Source: Zobellia galactanivorans (lineage in GTDB: Bacteria; Bacteroidota; Bacteroidia; Flavobacteriales; Flavobacteriaceae). Taken from it: a stretch of DNA of 64,000 bases. Every line of letters starts with the position of its first letter. Position 1 is the first letter of the stretch. The notes below the pieces were generated by a model. The model saw nothing but the letters and a program-made list of their open reading frames with translations, was not told where the DNA came from and searched no databases. Below are positions 44,515 through 53,891 of the stretch, piece by piece. The translations under genes and the position numbers were made by a program. Location: positions 2,104,501-2,168,500 of the forward strand of contig NC_015844.1 of assembly GCF_000973105.1 (NCBI RefSeq), read 5' to 3'.

Positions 44515-44582
44515 CCGGCAGGGGTAGTTTAGGTCTGTTCTTTATCGAGCACATTGACCATTGCAAAAACCGCCCCTGCCGG
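44515..44582. repeat. Inverted repeat spanning the aqpZ-brnQ junction
   Basis: CCGGCAGGGG at 44515-44524 and CCCCTGCCGG at 44573-44582 are perfect complements, 48 bases apart. The second arm lies inside the 3' end of brnQ and the first beyond its stop, so the brnQ mRNA 3' end can fold back on its own coding part. It may protect the mRNA or help termination between the convergent genes. Confidence 0.4.
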
Positions 44583-45815
44583 TAATACCCATCCTAGGCT
44601 ATAGGTGCTCAAAGGAATGAACGTTTGTACGTACGATAAGGCTTCGGCAAAGCCAATGCTTCCCAAGAAATCGGGAATGCTAAAGATAATGGTGGTAAGT
44701 ACCACTGCCCGAAACACTTTTTGGGAAGCCAATTTATCCGGCGCTATATTTAAAAGAATAAGCACAATGGTAATCGGGTAGATGAACATAAGGGCGGGGA
44801 GGGCTACCGCAATTATATAGCCCACATTAAATTGGCCCATCACTATTCCTAAAATACAACCTAGTATGGCCGTAGTTAAATATACGGTTTGGGAATCGTG
44901 AAAACGATACTTGATAAAATCGGCCGTTCCCGTTACTATACCTACAGCGGTAGTAAAGCAGGCAAGACTGACCAAAATACTTAAAAACCAATTGGCGGTG
45001 CCGCCCAAGGTTTTGGTGCTGATTCCGCCCAATAAGGCGGTACGTGAAATATCGGCACTAAATTCACCGTGCATAAGCGCCCCGGTAACAATGAGTCCGG
45101 CATAAATTAGAAAGAGGCTTAGGCCTGCCAACCAGCCTGAGCGCCTGATGAGCACTTTCTTTTCTTCATAGGTGGCTTCTTTTTTCCTTAGGTTGATCGA
45201 AATGATGATCACGCCGCCCACTACTACGGCACCTATGGCGTCAAAAGTCTGATAGCCCTCAAGAATACCTTCTGAAAACGGATTTTGAAATACGGTTTCG
45301 TCAAATGCAAAATTATAGGAAAAAATGGCCGTACCTATTATAAGGAACAAAATAAGGATAATGGCCGGCGTTAAAAGCTTCCCGAGAATATTCAGAATTT
45401 TTGAGCGATTGATTACGAAAACGAATACCAGGGAGAAATAGATAATACTGGTGAGTAGGGGAGGCGAGTTGAAAAAAGGTTCGATCGCCATTTCATGGGT
45501 AACCGCTGCCGTTCGTGGTGAAGGCAGGCTAATGGAGATGGCGTAAATTAACAAAGAATAGACAAGGCTAAAGGTGGGGGACACTTTCTTGCCAAAATCG
45601 AATATGGTGCCCTGAAGTTTGGCGTGTGCCATAATGCCCATAATGGGAATGAGTACGGCGGAGGCACAAAAGCCCAAGGCAACGAGCCACCACAGGTCCC
45701 CCGATTGATTTCCTAACAAGGGAGGTAGTATGAGATTGCCGGCCCCAAAGAATAAAGAGAATAGCGCAAATGCGGTTACTAAAACCTCTTTGGTTTCCTT
45801 TCTTATAAGATACAT
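44529..45815 (-). CDS. brnQ: Branched-chain amino acid:cation symporter (LivII/BrnQ family)
   Basis: 428 residues with about twelve hydrophobic segments. Characteristic N-terminal motif FALFSLFFGAGNLILPPLLG near residue 18 (landmark FFGAGNLI) and the DAIGAVVVGGVIIISI segment near 195 identify the LivII family, which imports Leu, Ile and Val with Na+ or H+. The gene converges on aqpZ. The gap on the other side (45816-46194) contains repeated TTCATCGA sequences. Confidence 0.94.
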   Translation of the reverse strand: MYLIRKETKEVLVTAFALFSLFFGAGNLILPPLLGNQSGDLWWLVALGFCASAVLIPIMGIMAHAKLQGTIFDFGKKVSPTFSLVYSLLIYAISISLPSPRTAAVTHEMAIEPFFNSPPLLTSIIYFSLVFVFVINRSKILNILGKLLTPAIILILFLIIGTAIFSYNFAFDETVFQNPFSEGILEGYQTFDAIGAVVVGGVIIISINLRKKEATYEEKKVLIRRSGWLAGLSLFLIYAGLIVTGALMHGEFSADISRTALLGGISTKTLGGTANWFLSILVSLACFTTAVGIVTGTADFIKYRFHDSQTVYLTTAILGCILGIVMGQFNVGYIIAVALPALMFIYPITIVLILLNIAPDKLASQKVFRAVVLTTIIFSIPDFLGSIGFAEALSYVQTFIPLSTYSLGWVLPAGAVFAMVNVLDKEQT

Positions 45816-45869
45816 CGAGAAAAAATATTAAGGTACTTCACGGCTAACTATCCATTGCTTGCTTGGCAC

Positions 45870-45899
45870 TTCATCGAAAAAAGGGTGGTTGTTCATCGA
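45870..45899. repeat. Pair of TTCATCGA direct repeats upstream of brnQ
   Basis: TTCATCGA occurs at 45870-45877 and 45892-45899, a 22-bp period, with a further TTTCATCGAAAA near 46036. The pair lies 55 bases from the brnQ start in a 379-base gap (45816-46194) that holds no gene. A two-turn spacing suggests a binding site, but no matched promoter box is seen. Confidence 0.35.
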
Positions 45900-46194
45900 A
45901 ATCGACGAACGGATACCCTTAAATCGTGAGGTTGTTTTTTTAGTGATAAAATCGTGGAAAGATACCGTAAATTCACTTGATAACAAATGATGGCTTCATC
46001 CATTTTAGTGTTCCGTTTGTCGAAAAAAATGTATTTCATCGAAAAAATCGTGCAATGATAGTATAGCATCCAATAAAAAAAGATAGGTGTGCGTTGATGT
46101 AATAAAGTAATTGGAAACACTTTTAATTTTAGACCCAAATTTTTGCAGTAAGCGGTTTCCCAAAAACCGATGATGCGTTTTAAAACCTACAATC

Positions 46195-46413
46195 ATGAAG
46201 AAGTTTTTTTGCAGTTTATTCGGGCATCATTACACGGTGTCTAAGAAAGTAACCCTACACATTAAAGAGTATAAATGTATCCATTGTGGCAAGCAAGTAA
46301 CAACGGATGTAAGCGGTAACCTCTCGACGCTTACCCCAGAACTGCAAGACATCAATAAAACTTTAGAAAATATATTTCAAAAAAGACATAGGGCAGCAGA
46401 GCATGCCGCTTAA
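46195..46413 (+). CDS. Small protein with a CxxC motif
   Basis: 72 residues beginning MKKFFCSLFGHHYTVSKKV, with a CIHCGKQ motif near residue 33 and Cys6/His11-12 near the start, which could together bind one zinc ion. The second half (STLTPELQDINKTLENIF) is an amphipathic helix, ending in a His/Arg-rich tail. No signal peptide. It stands alone between brnQ and a hydrolase gene. I do not recognise a named family, though short proteins of this kind occur in many Flavobacteriaceae. A weak hairpin at 46430-46460 could be its terminator. Confidence 0.6.
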   Translation: MKKFFCSLFGHHYTVSKKVTLHIKEYKCIHCGKQVTTDVSGNLSTLTPELQDINKTLENIFQKRHRAAEHAA

Positions 46414-46617
46414 CTATGCTTTGGCACCGAAATCCTGAGCTTTAAAAGGTATCGGGATTTTAAACTTATTTCCGGAAATTTAGGAAACAGCCTCGTTCTC
46501 CACTGTCGTTCGCCCCACAACAGTACAAGTTAGGTATGTCCTTTATTTTCGGGAATTTTTTGTTTTTAAATCGCACGGAATCTGTTTGTAGTTAATAGTA
46601 AATCAACAGGTAGCGTA

Positions 46618-47649
46618 TTATTTCTTTTCCATTCCCCTTAAAATCTTATCACATATCAGGTCCATTTTTGCTTCTGGCAGGTCATGGCCCATATTCTCTA
46701 CCCAAAGGCTATCGGCATTTGGTGTGATCGAAGCCATTTTTTTGCCGTGGGAAACAGGTATGACCGGATCTTGTTCGCCATGGATGACCAGTACGGGAAT
46801 CTTCAGTTTTGATAAGGGCGTATATCTCGATTCGGAGCCTTCAATAGCTTTCTGGTGTTGCCTGCCCGCGATAAAATGGTATCCGCTGCGCTTCTTTAAG
46901 GTGTACAGGGCCGCTTCGGCAAGCTCTCGGCTGGCGATATCGCCCGTAGCTTCACCCATTAGGATTTTCTTGTGAACGAACTGTAGTTTTATTTGGCTTT
47001 TCTTGCCTCCGAAAATACCGTATTTCAGTACTGCACTGATCATTTTGGGCAGTACTTCGGCAGATGGGGTCGGTAGTGAGTTGTCGAAGAGATCGGCCGA
47101 TGACATTATGGAAGTCAAACTTTCAAATCGCCCTTCATTTTGAATAGTGGCCACTTGTGCGATCATACCTCCCATGGAAACCCCTAAAATATGAGCCTTT
47201 TTTATATTCAGGCTGTCGAGAATGGCGATAGGGTCGTGGGCCATGTCGGTAAGGGAATAGTCCTTGTCCGTTTTTTTTAGGCGCTCGGTCAGTCCTGTTC
47301 CCCTGTGGTCGTAACGGATTACCTCATATCCGGCATCAGTAAGTTTCGAGATAAAGTCCGAAGGCCAGCTCAATGCGTCATTGGCCGCGCCCATGATCAA
47401 AATAATGCTTCCCTTTTTGGGGTCTTGGGGAGGAATACTTTCGTACCACACTTTCCATCCGTTCGAAATCGCGTAACCGGTATGGCCCTTAACCATTTCG
47501 GGCACGGGTTGGTGCAAGACTTCCTTGATCATACTTTCCGTCTCATCCGATAGTTTGGGTACCGATGCGCAAGCATAAAAGAAAAGTGAAACTAGGGTGA
47601 AAACAGAAAACCGTAGTCCCCATTTTACAGTGCTTTTATGCCTTTTCAT
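46618..47649 (-). CDS. Alpha/beta hydrolase lipoprotein
   Basis: 343 residues with a lipobox FFYAC (Cys27). The alpha/beta hydrolase fold covers about 75-340: an oxyanion region LIMGAANDALSW, the nucleophile elbow GVSMGG with the Ser near residue 160, Asp in HGEQDPVIP and His in NMGHDLPE near residue 320 complete the triad. It should act at the envelope on an ester or similar bond. The substrate is unknown. Its start is 6 bases beyond the stop of thiL, so the two genes are cotranscribed, but a link in function is not evident. Confidence 0.85.
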   Translation of the reverse strand: MKRHKSTVKWGLRFSVFTLVSLFFYACASVPKLSDETESMIKEVLHQPVPEMVKGHTGYAISNGWKVWYESIPPQDPKKGSIILIMGAANDALSWPSDFISKLTDAGYEVIRYDHRGTGLTERLKKTDKDYSLTDMAHDPIAILDSLNIKKAHILGVSMGGMIAQVATIQNEGRFESLTSIMSSADLFDNSLPTPSAEVLPKMISAVLKYGIFGGKKSQIKLQFVHKKILMGEATGDIASRELAEAALYTLKKRSGYHFIAGRQHQKAIEGSESRYTPLSKLKIPVLVIHGEQDPVIPVSHGKKMASITPNADSLWVENMGHDLPEAKMDLICDKILRGMEKK

Positions 47650-47655
47650 AAAGGT

Positions 47656-48705
47656 CTAATCGTTTGATTTGAACGAATTCCAGCCTTGGGCGGTCAATTC
47701 TATTTTGGTATTGGCCCTTGTAACCAGGTGTGCTCCCTCACTGGGTTCGGTCATATGTCCGATTACGGTCAGGTTGGGGTTTCCTTTGATCTTGTCAAAA
47801 TCGTTTTGAGCAATGGTAAATAAGAGTTCATAGTCTTCGCCTCCGCTAAGGGCGACCATGGTGCTATCTATATTAAACTCTTCGCATGTAGTTATTACGG
47901 TAGGGTCTAATGGAATTTTCTCTTCAAACAGATTGCACCCGACCTTGCTGTTTTTGCAGAGGTGGAGAATTTCCGAAGAAAGTCCGTCACTTATATCTAT
48001 CATGGCCGTCGGTAGCACATCGAGTTGCTTCAATAGCTCGGCGATATCTTTTCGCGCTTCCGGTTTAAGCTGACGTTCTACTATGTACGAATAGGGGGAA
48101 AGGTCAGGTTGGTTGTTCGGGTTCACTTTAAAGACTTCTTTTTCCCGCTCTAAAACCTGCAGTCCCATATAGGCCGCTCCCAAATCACCACTGACCACAA
48201 GAAGGTCGTTTGGTTTTGCGCCGCTACGGTATGTGATTTCCTCTTTTTTAGCCTCGCCTACGGCCGTAATACTGATAAGCATGCCCGAAGTTGAGGTGGT
48301 CGTGTCGCCTCCGATGAGGTCTACATTATATACCTTGGAGGCCAGGGCGATACCCGCATAGAGTTCTTCAAGGGCCTCTAACGGAAAGCGGTTCGAAACG
48401 GCTAAGGATACCGTAATTTGGGTCGCCTTGGCGTTCATGGCGTATACATCGGAAAGGTTGACCATTACCGCTTTATAGCCCAAGTGTTTTAGGGGCATAT
48501 AGCTAAGGTCGAAATGTACGCCCTCAATTAAAAAGTCGGTGGTCAATACCGTCTGCTGCTTATGGTCAAAGACCGCGGCATCGTCGCCAATCCCTTTTAA
48601 GGTCGATTTGTGTTTTATTTCGAAATTTTTGGTCAAATGGTCAATGAGTCCGAACTCACCCAATTTCTCCAAAGATGTACGTTGTGGATTTTTATCTTCT
48701 AACAT
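47656..48705 (-). CDS. thiL: Thiamine-monophosphate kinase
   Basis: 349 residues of the AIRS/ThiL fold. It phosphorylates thiamine monophosphate to the cofactor thiamine diphosphate. Metal and ATP-binding motifs are GIGDDAAVF near residue 39, VNLSDVYAMNA near 82, DLIGGDTT near 132, VVSGDLGAAYMG near 158, IDISDGLSSE near 225 and LSGGEDYELLF near 270. Cotranscribed with the hydrolase lipoprotein gene. The 338-base gap on its other side (48706-49043) holds no gene. Confidence 0.94.
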   Translation of the reverse strand: MLEDKNPQRTSLEKLGEFGLIDHLTKNFEIKHKSTLKGIGDDAAVFDHKQQTVLTTDFLIEGVHFDLSYMPLKHLGYKAVMVNLSDVYAMNAKATQITVSLAVSNRFPLEALEELYAGIALASKVYNVDLIGGDTTTSTSGMLISITAVGEAKKEEITYRSGAKPNDLLVVSGDLGAAYMGLQVLEREKEVFKVNPNNQPDLSPYSYIVERQLKPEARKDIAELLKQLDVLPTAMIDISDGLSSEILHLCKNSKVGCNLFEEKIPLDPTVITTCEEFNIDSTMVALSGGEDYELLFTIAQNDFDKIKGNPNLTVIGHMTEPSEGAHLVTRANTKIELTAQGWNSFKSND

Positions 48706-49012
48706 TTTGCAAAAGTAAGAATGAAAATCTTCATAGACCTAATTTTAAGGCAATAGCGTACAATAAATATCTTTCTGGGCACAGTCTGGTAGGGTCGTAA
48801 TGCTTTATGGTAACGCAAAAACGGTTTTTTTGAGTGTGGCAGCTTATAAAACACTTCGATAATCTTGTTTATTTTAGAATATAATAAGTGTATTGGTGGT
48901 GGGAAGCCTGTCTTTTGCTTAATGTGCAAATTTTGAGGCAACTATAGAAAATGCTTATGTAGATATGCGTTATAATAATGTTAGTTCTTATGGTAAAACC
49001 CTACTAATACTG

Positions 49013-49020
49013 TATATTTG
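49013..49020 (+). promoter_or_regulatory. -7 promoter element of the suf genes
   Basis: TATATTTG matches TAnnTTTG, 24-30 bases before the first suf start. No TTG at the usual distance upstream, which may suit a promoter that needs an activator or a repressor of Fe-S type. Confidence 0.45.
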
Positions 49021-49049
49021 TGAACTATTTAGATTAAATCCAAATGCTT

Positions 49050-49379
49050 ATGATTCAAGTATCTGAGACAGCAAAAAAGAAAGTGATCGACTTGATGACC
49101 GAAGGAGGTTTTGATGCCTCTAAGGACTTTGTTCGCGTAGGCGTCAAGAGCGGGGGCTGTAGTGGCCTGTCGTATGAACTCGATTTCGACAAGGAAATGG
49201 GGGAGACCGACAAGGTTTTTGAAGATAACGAAGTACGTATTATCGTTGATAAAAAGAGTTTTCTCTATTTAGTGGGCACCACTTTGGAATATTCGGGCGG
49301 ACTCAACGGAAAAGGCTTTGTCTTCAACAATCCGAACGCACAACGTACTTGCGGCTGTGGTGAGAGTTTTTCGTTATAG
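49050..49379 (+). CDS. sufA: HesB/IscA-type iron-sulfur carrier (SufA-like)
   Basis: 109 residues of the A-type carrier family. The three conserved Cys are in SGGCSGLSY near residue 38 and CGCGESF at the C-terminus. It takes Fe-S clusters from the SufBCD scaffold to target proteins. I take the second ATG (49050, MIQVSETAKKK) as the start, since homologues begin this way; the first ATG at 49044 would add two residues. sufB follows after 63 bases. Confidence 0.92.
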   Translation: MIQVSETAKKKVIDLMTEGGFDASKDFVRVGVKSGGCSGLSYELDFDKEMGETDKVFEDNEVRIIVDKKSFLYLVGTTLEYSGGLNGKGFVFNNPNAQRTCGCGESFSL

Positions 49380-49442
49380 GGCGAAAAGCAAAAAAACGAA
49401 ATATTTATGCAATTACTCCGGGTAATTGGTTAACAGGAAAAG

Positions 49443-50888
49443 ATGGCATATACAGAAGAAGAACTAAAAAAAGAACTTGAAACCAAGGAGTACGAGTACG
49501 GTTTCTATACGGATATCGATTCCGACACCTTTCCGAAAGGATTGAGTGAAGAAATCGTTATCGCCATTTCAAAAAAGAAGGAAGAGCCCGAATGGATGAC
49601 GCTTTGGCGCTTGGAAGCTTTTAAACATTGGAAAGAAATGGTGGAGCCCGAATGGGCGAACGTCAATTATACGAAGCCCGACTTTCAGGCCATATCATAC
49701 TATTCGGCCCCGAATAAAAAGCCCAAATACGATAGTTTGGACGAGGTGGATCCCGAATTGTTGGACACCTTTAAAAAATTAGGGATTTCGGTCGACGAAC
49801 AAAAGAAGCTGGCAGGTGTTGCGGTGGATATCGTTATGGACTCCGTTTCAGTGGCCACTACCTTTAAAAAGACCTTGGCCGAAAAAGGGATAATTTTCTG
49901 TTCCATATCGGAGGCAATCAAAGAGCACCCCGAATTGGTCAAAAAATATATTGGTTCGGTAGTGCCTCAGAAAGATAATTTTTACGCCGCGTTGAACTCG
50001 GCCGTATTTTCAGATGGTTCTTTCTGTTATATTCCAAAAGGCGTACGTTGCCCTATGGAGCTATCTACCTATTTTAGGATCAACCAAGCGGGTACGGGCC
50101 AGTTCGAAAGAACCTTGGTCATAGCCGACGAAGGAAGTTATGTAAGTTACCTAGAAGGCTGTACGGCACCGTCAAGGGATGAAAATCAATTGCATGCCGC
50201 GGTCGTAGAGCTTATTGCACTAGATGGCGCCGAGATAAAATACTCAACGGTACAAAATTGGTTCCCTGGGAATAAGGAAGGAAAAGGGGGCGTTTACAAC
50301 TTTGTGACCAAAAGGGGGCTATGCGAGAAAAACGCTAAGATTTCTTGGACACAGGTAGAAACCGGTTCCGCCGTTACTTGGAAATATCCTTCTTGTATAT
50401 TGAAAGGCGATAACTCAATTGGGGAATTCTACTCCATTGCCGTTACCAATAATTATCAGCAAGCCGATACCGGTACCAAAATGATACACTTGGGTAAAAA
50501 TACCCGTAGTACCATTATCTCCAAAGGTATATCGGCCGGAAAATCACAGAACAGTTATAGGGGGCTTGTACAAGTGAACAGCCGTGCGGAGAATGCGCGA
50601 AACTTTTCACAATGCGACTCGCTCTTAATGGGCAACGAATGTGGGGCGCATACCTTTCCCTATATCGAGGTGAAGAATAAGACCGCCCAAATAGAGCACG
50701 AGGCGACCACTAGTAAAATTGGCGAAGACCAGATTTTCTATTGTAACCAAAGGGGAATCAACACCGAAAAAGCCATAGCCTTGATCGTAAACGGGTTCAG
50801 TAAAGAAGTATTGAACAAGTTGCCTATGGAGTTTGCCGTAGAGGCCCAAAAATTGTTGGAAATTAGTTTAGAAGGCTCGGTAGGTTAA
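49443..50888 (+). CDS. sufB: Fe-S cluster assembly scaffold subunit SufB
   Basis: 481 residues, the core scaffold subunit of the SufBC2D complex on which Fe-S clusters are built. The conserved middle region [21 protein letters not shown] and the [25 protein letters not shown] segment near residue 390 are visible (landmarks), with the Cys in SQCDSLL and Glu in the C-terminal helix. It forms an operon with sufC (48-base gap) and sufD (73-base gap). Confidence 0.97.
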   Translation: MAYTEEELKKELETKEYEYGFYTDIDSDTFPKGLSEEIVIAISKKKEEPEWMTLWRLEAFKHWKEMVEPEWANVNYTKPDFQAISYYSAPNKKPKYDSLDEVDPELLDTFKKLGISVDEQKKLAGVAVDIVMDSVSVATTFKKTLAEKGIIFCSISEAIKEHPELVKKYIGSVVPQKDNFYAALNSAVFSDGSFCYIPKGVRCPMELSTYFRINQAGTGQFERTLVIADEGSYVSYLEGCTAPSRDENQLHAAVVELIALDGAEIKYSTVQNWFPGNKEGKGGVYNFVTKRGLCEKNAKISWTQVETGSAVTWKYPSCILKGDNSIGEFYSIAVTNNYQQADTGTKMIHLGKNTRSTIISKGISAGKSQNSYRGLVQVNSRAENARNFSQCDSLLMGNECGAHTFPYIEVKNKTAQIEHEATTSKIGEDQIFYCNQRGINTEKAIALIVNGFSKEVLNKLPMEFAVEAQKLLEISLEGSVG

Positions 50889-50936
50889 TCTTGCCAAATG
50901 CAGTTTATAGTTTGAATAATAAATAAGATTCGTAAA

Positions 50937-51689
50937 ATGCTTAAAATAGAAAATTTACACGCCCGTGTAGAGGACAAAGAAATATTAAAGGGGATCAATC
51001 TTGAGGTGAAAGCCGGTGAGGTTCATGCCATAATGGGGCCTAATGGTTCCGGTAAAAGTACCTTGGCATCTGTTATTGCAGGTAAAGAGGAATTTGAGGT
51101 AACTGAAGGCAGCGTGATGTTGGAAGGTGAGGATTTGGAAGAAACTTCTCCTGAAGAGCGCGCCCATAAAGGGGTTTTCCTTTCTTTTCAGTATCCTGTT
51201 GAGATTCCAGGGGTTTCCGTTACCAACTTTATGAAAACCGCCATAAACGAATCTAGAAAGGCCAAAGGTCTTGCCGATATGCCCGCTAACGAGATGTTGA
51301 AGATGATACGTGAAAAATCGGAGCTTTTGGAAATTGACCGTAAGTTCTTGTCGCGCTCATTGAACGAAGGTTTTTCCGGAGGGGAAAAGAAAAGAAACGA
51401 GATATTTCAAATGGCTATGCTAGAGCCTAAATTGGCCATCTTGGATGAGACCGATTCAGGTTTGGATATCGATGCCCTTCGCATCGTGGCCAATGGGGTA
51501 AACAAGCTCAAGAGTAAAGACAATGCGGTAATAGTGATTACGCACTACCAGCGTTTGTTGGATTACATCGTTCCTGATTTTGTCCACGTACTGCACAATG
51601 GTAAAATTGTTAAGTCCGGAGGAAAGGAATTGGCATTGGAACTAGAAGAAAAAGGCTACGATTGGTTAAAGCAAGAGACCGCGGTTTAA
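50937..51689 (+). CDS. sufC: Fe-S cluster assembly ATPase SufC
   Basis: 250 residues, an ABC-type ATPase of the SufBCD complex. Walker A is GPNGSGKST near residue 35, the signature motif is the SufC variant FSGGEKKRNEI near 150 and Walker B is LAILDETDSGLDID near 172. ATP hydrolysis drives rearrangement of SufB/SufD for cluster assembly. Second in the sufBCD order. Confidence 0.98.
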   Translation: MLKIENLHARVEDKEILKGINLEVKAGEVHAIMGPNGSGKSTLASVIAGKEEFEVTEGSVMLEGEDLEETSPEERAHKGVFLSFQYPVEIPGVSVTNFMKTAINESRKAKGLADMPANEMLKMIREKSELLEIDRKFLSRSLNEGFSGGEKKRNEIFQMAMLEPKLAILDETDSGLDIDALRIVANGVNKLKSKDNAVIVITHYQRLLDYIVPDFVHVLHNGKIVKSGGKELALELEEKGYDWLKQETAV

Positions 51690-51762
51690 AATAGTACGGA
51701 AGTACCTAGTAAAGAGGACAAAGGACTTTATACTTTGTGCTTGTTGCTAAATATTAGAAAAT

Positions 51763-53079
51763 ATGGATTTAAAAGACAAATTGATATCATCTTTTATGGC
51801 CTTCGAAAACAACGTAGATATCGAGCACCCCGTGCACGACGTTCGAACCGAGGCCATGAAGAATTTTGAACGCAAAGGCTTTCCCAGCAAAAAGGAGGAG
51901 GCATGGAAGTATACTTCCTTGAACAGTCTTCAAAAGATAGATTTCAGCATTTTTCCACGAGAAGAAAATACCCTTGAGTATAAAAACGTTAAAAAGTACT
52001 TTTTACACGAAGTCGATTCGTATAAAATTGTCTTTGTAGACGGTATTTACAGCTCTTATCTTTCTGAAACTACCCATGATGGGGTAGATATCTGCCTTAT
52101 GAGCGCTGCCCTTACCAAGCCCATGTACAGGCCTGTCATTGATGTATATTTCAATAAAGTAGCCTCTAAAGACGAATCGCTCACAAGTTTGAACACGGCC
52201 TTCAGTAGGGAAGGGGCGTATATATACATCCCAAAAAACAAAATGCCTAAAAAGCCTATCGAAATTATTCATTTCGCTACAGGTAATGAGGCTTCCCTTT
52301 TGTTGCAGCCTAGAAACTTGGTCATTGCTGAAGAAAACGCCGAAGTTCAAATTATAGAACGTCACCAGAGTTTGACTTCCAATGAAGTTTTGACGAATTC
52401 GGTTACCGAGATCTTTGCGGCCAAAAACGCCATTGTCGATTATTATAAAATCCAGAACGATGCGCCTTCGGCTTCTTTGATAGACAACACCTATATCGAT
52501 CAAAAAGACAAGAGCGTGGTAAAAATCCACACCTTTTCTTTTGGGGGCAAATTGACCCGTAATAACCTCAATTTCTATCAGAACGGCGAGTATATCGATT
52601 CTACCATGAAAGGGGTTACCATTTTGGGAGATAAGCAGCATGTTGACCACCACACCCTAGTGCATCATATAGAGCCCAATTGCGAAAGTCACCAAGATTA
52701 TAAAGGTATTTATGGGGATAGTTCCACAGGGGTTTTTAACGGTAAGATCATCGTAGATAAGATTGCACAGAAAACCAATGCCTTTCAACAGAACAATAAT
52801 ATTTTGGTAAGCGATAAGGCAACTATCAATACCAAACCACAGTTGGAGATTTTTGCCGACGATGTAAAGTGCTCCCATGGTTGTACCATAGGGCAGTTAG
52901 ATGAAGACGCTTTGTTCTACTTACAATCCCGTGGTATTCCTAAGAAAGAAGCACGAGCCTTGTTAATGTATGCCTTTGCCAATAATGTTTTGGAGAGTGT
53001 ACGCATCCCTGAACTTAAAGCGCGAATCAATAAATTGATAGCCAAAAAGTTGGGGGTTAATCTTGGGTTTGACTTATAA
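51763..53079 (+). CDS. sufD: Fe-S cluster assembly subunit SufD
   Basis: 438 residues, the SufB paralogue. The C-terminal region has KTNAFQQNNNILVSDKATINTKPQLEI and DDVKCSHGCTIGQLDEDALFYLQSRGI, cited here by landmarks SHGCTIGQLDE and LQSRGI, with the conserved His and Cys. It ends the sufBCD transcript: a terminator follows 55 bases after the stop. Confidence 0.97.
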   Translation: MDLKDKLISSFMAFENNVDIEHPVHDVRTEAMKNFERKGFPSKKEEAWKYTSLNSLQKIDFSIFPREENTLEYKNVKKYFLHEVDSYKIVFVDGIYSSYLSETTHDGVDICLMSAALTKPMYRPVIDVYFNKVASKDESLTSLNTAFSREGAYIYIPKNKMPKKPIEIIHFATGNEASLLLQPRNLVIAEENAEVQIIERHQSLTSNEVLTNSVTEIFAAKNAIVDYYKIQNDAPSASLIDNTYIDQKDKSVVKIHTFSFGGKLTRNNLNFYQNGEYIDSTMKGVTILGDKQHVDHHTLVHHIEPNCESHQDYKGIYGDSSTGVFNGKIIVDKIAQKTNAFQQNNNILVSDKATINTKPQLEIFADDVKCSHGCTIGQLDEDALFYLQSRGIPKKEARALLMYAFANNVLESVRIPELKARINKLIAKKLGVNLGFDL

Positions 53080-53133
53080 AGAGAATTGTTTGATTTCTTA
53101 ACAAGAAATTATCTTAAAACATAGAATTTTTTT

Positions 53134-53164
53134 AACGGCACTTTAATAGTGTCGTTATTTTTTT
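53134..53164 (+). terminator. Terminator after sufD
   Basis: AACGGCACT / AGTGTCGTT, a 9-bp stem with one wobble pair, loop TTAAT, followed by ATTTTTTTT-type sequence. It separates sufBCD from the outer-membrane protein gene and sufS. Confidence 0.75.
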
Positions 53165-53221
53165 GAAGGAATTTTCGTATAAATTTACGACCGAATTATA
53201 AATCATTAATGAATCGTTCGT

Positions 53222-53812
53222 ATGAAAAAAATCTACTTTTTATCTGTTTTAATTTTCTTTCTAGGAGCCAGTTTATTTGCTCAGGATTACAAATGGAGTG
53301 TGGAAGCAAATTATCCACTATCCATTGGAGATGAATTAGGAAATGATGCGCCAGGCATTATAGATCTTGGTATAAAATATCGATTTTTAGATTTAAGTAT
53401 TGTAAAAATTGGTGCCGGTATTAATACAGGGGTTTTTAAAGAAAATATAAATGATCAAGTCAGTCCAGCTAATATGGATTTTGACGAAACTAATTGGTTA
53501 ATACAGCCTAAAATTTTCGCTGAGTTCAACATACCGGTAATAAAAAAGCTTCACCCTAGTATTGGATTAGGATATGCTATTATTGAATCTAAGTACGATG
53601 GATTGGTTTCTGGTCAACCGTACGAAAATACTGTGTCATCAGGTGGGTTTAATTTGAACCTAGGACTTTCCTACGATATAACGGATAGGTTTTTTTTACA
53701 AGCTCAATATGATTATATCAATGATAAGGATACATATGATTATGATGGGTCTAACGTAGGAGTAGATTATAATCGGGGTTATTTAAAATTTGGAGTTGGT
53801 TTTAGGTTTTAA
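53222..53812 (+). CDS. Outer-membrane beta-barrel protein
   Basis: 196 residues with a signal peptide (about 1-20, ending LFAQ) and an eight-strand-like alternating pattern that ends in a terminal Phe (FGVGFRF), typical of small outer-membrane beta-barrels. Base use is clearly more AT-rich than in its suf neighbours. It lies between the sufD terminator and sufS, and has no evident tie to Fe-S assembly, so it may be a later insertion. A weak hairpin follows it at 53840. Confidence 0.78.
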   Translation: MKKIYFLSVLIFFLGASLFAQDYKWSVEANYPLSIGDELGNDAPGIIDLGIKYRFLDLSIVKIGAGINTGVFKENINDQVSPANMDFDETNWLIQPKIFAEFNIPVIKKLHPSIGLGYAIIESKYDGLVSGQPYENTVSSGGFNLNLGLSYDITDRFFLQAQYDYINDKDTYDYDGSNVGVDYNRGYLKFGVGFRF

Positions 53813-53839
53813 TCCTCAGATACAAATTCAAGTACTCTA

Positions 53840-53868
53840 ATACCCGATTTGTTTTTACGATCGGGTAT
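53840..53868 (+). terminator. Hairpin between the outer-membrane protein gene and sufS
   Basis: ATACCCGAT / ATCGGGTAT, a 9-bp stem with an 11-base T-rich loop, followed by CTTTGTAT. It probably terminates the barrel gene 28 bases after its stop; sufS starts 24 bases later. Confidence 0.55.
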
Positions 53869-53891
53869 CTTTGTATCTAAGAAGACCGACT

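Noticed and set aside
52003-52653. A 216-codon minus-strand frame inside sufD
   Set aside because: It is antisense to a well-conserved gene and has no domain features; long shadow frames are common in this base composition.
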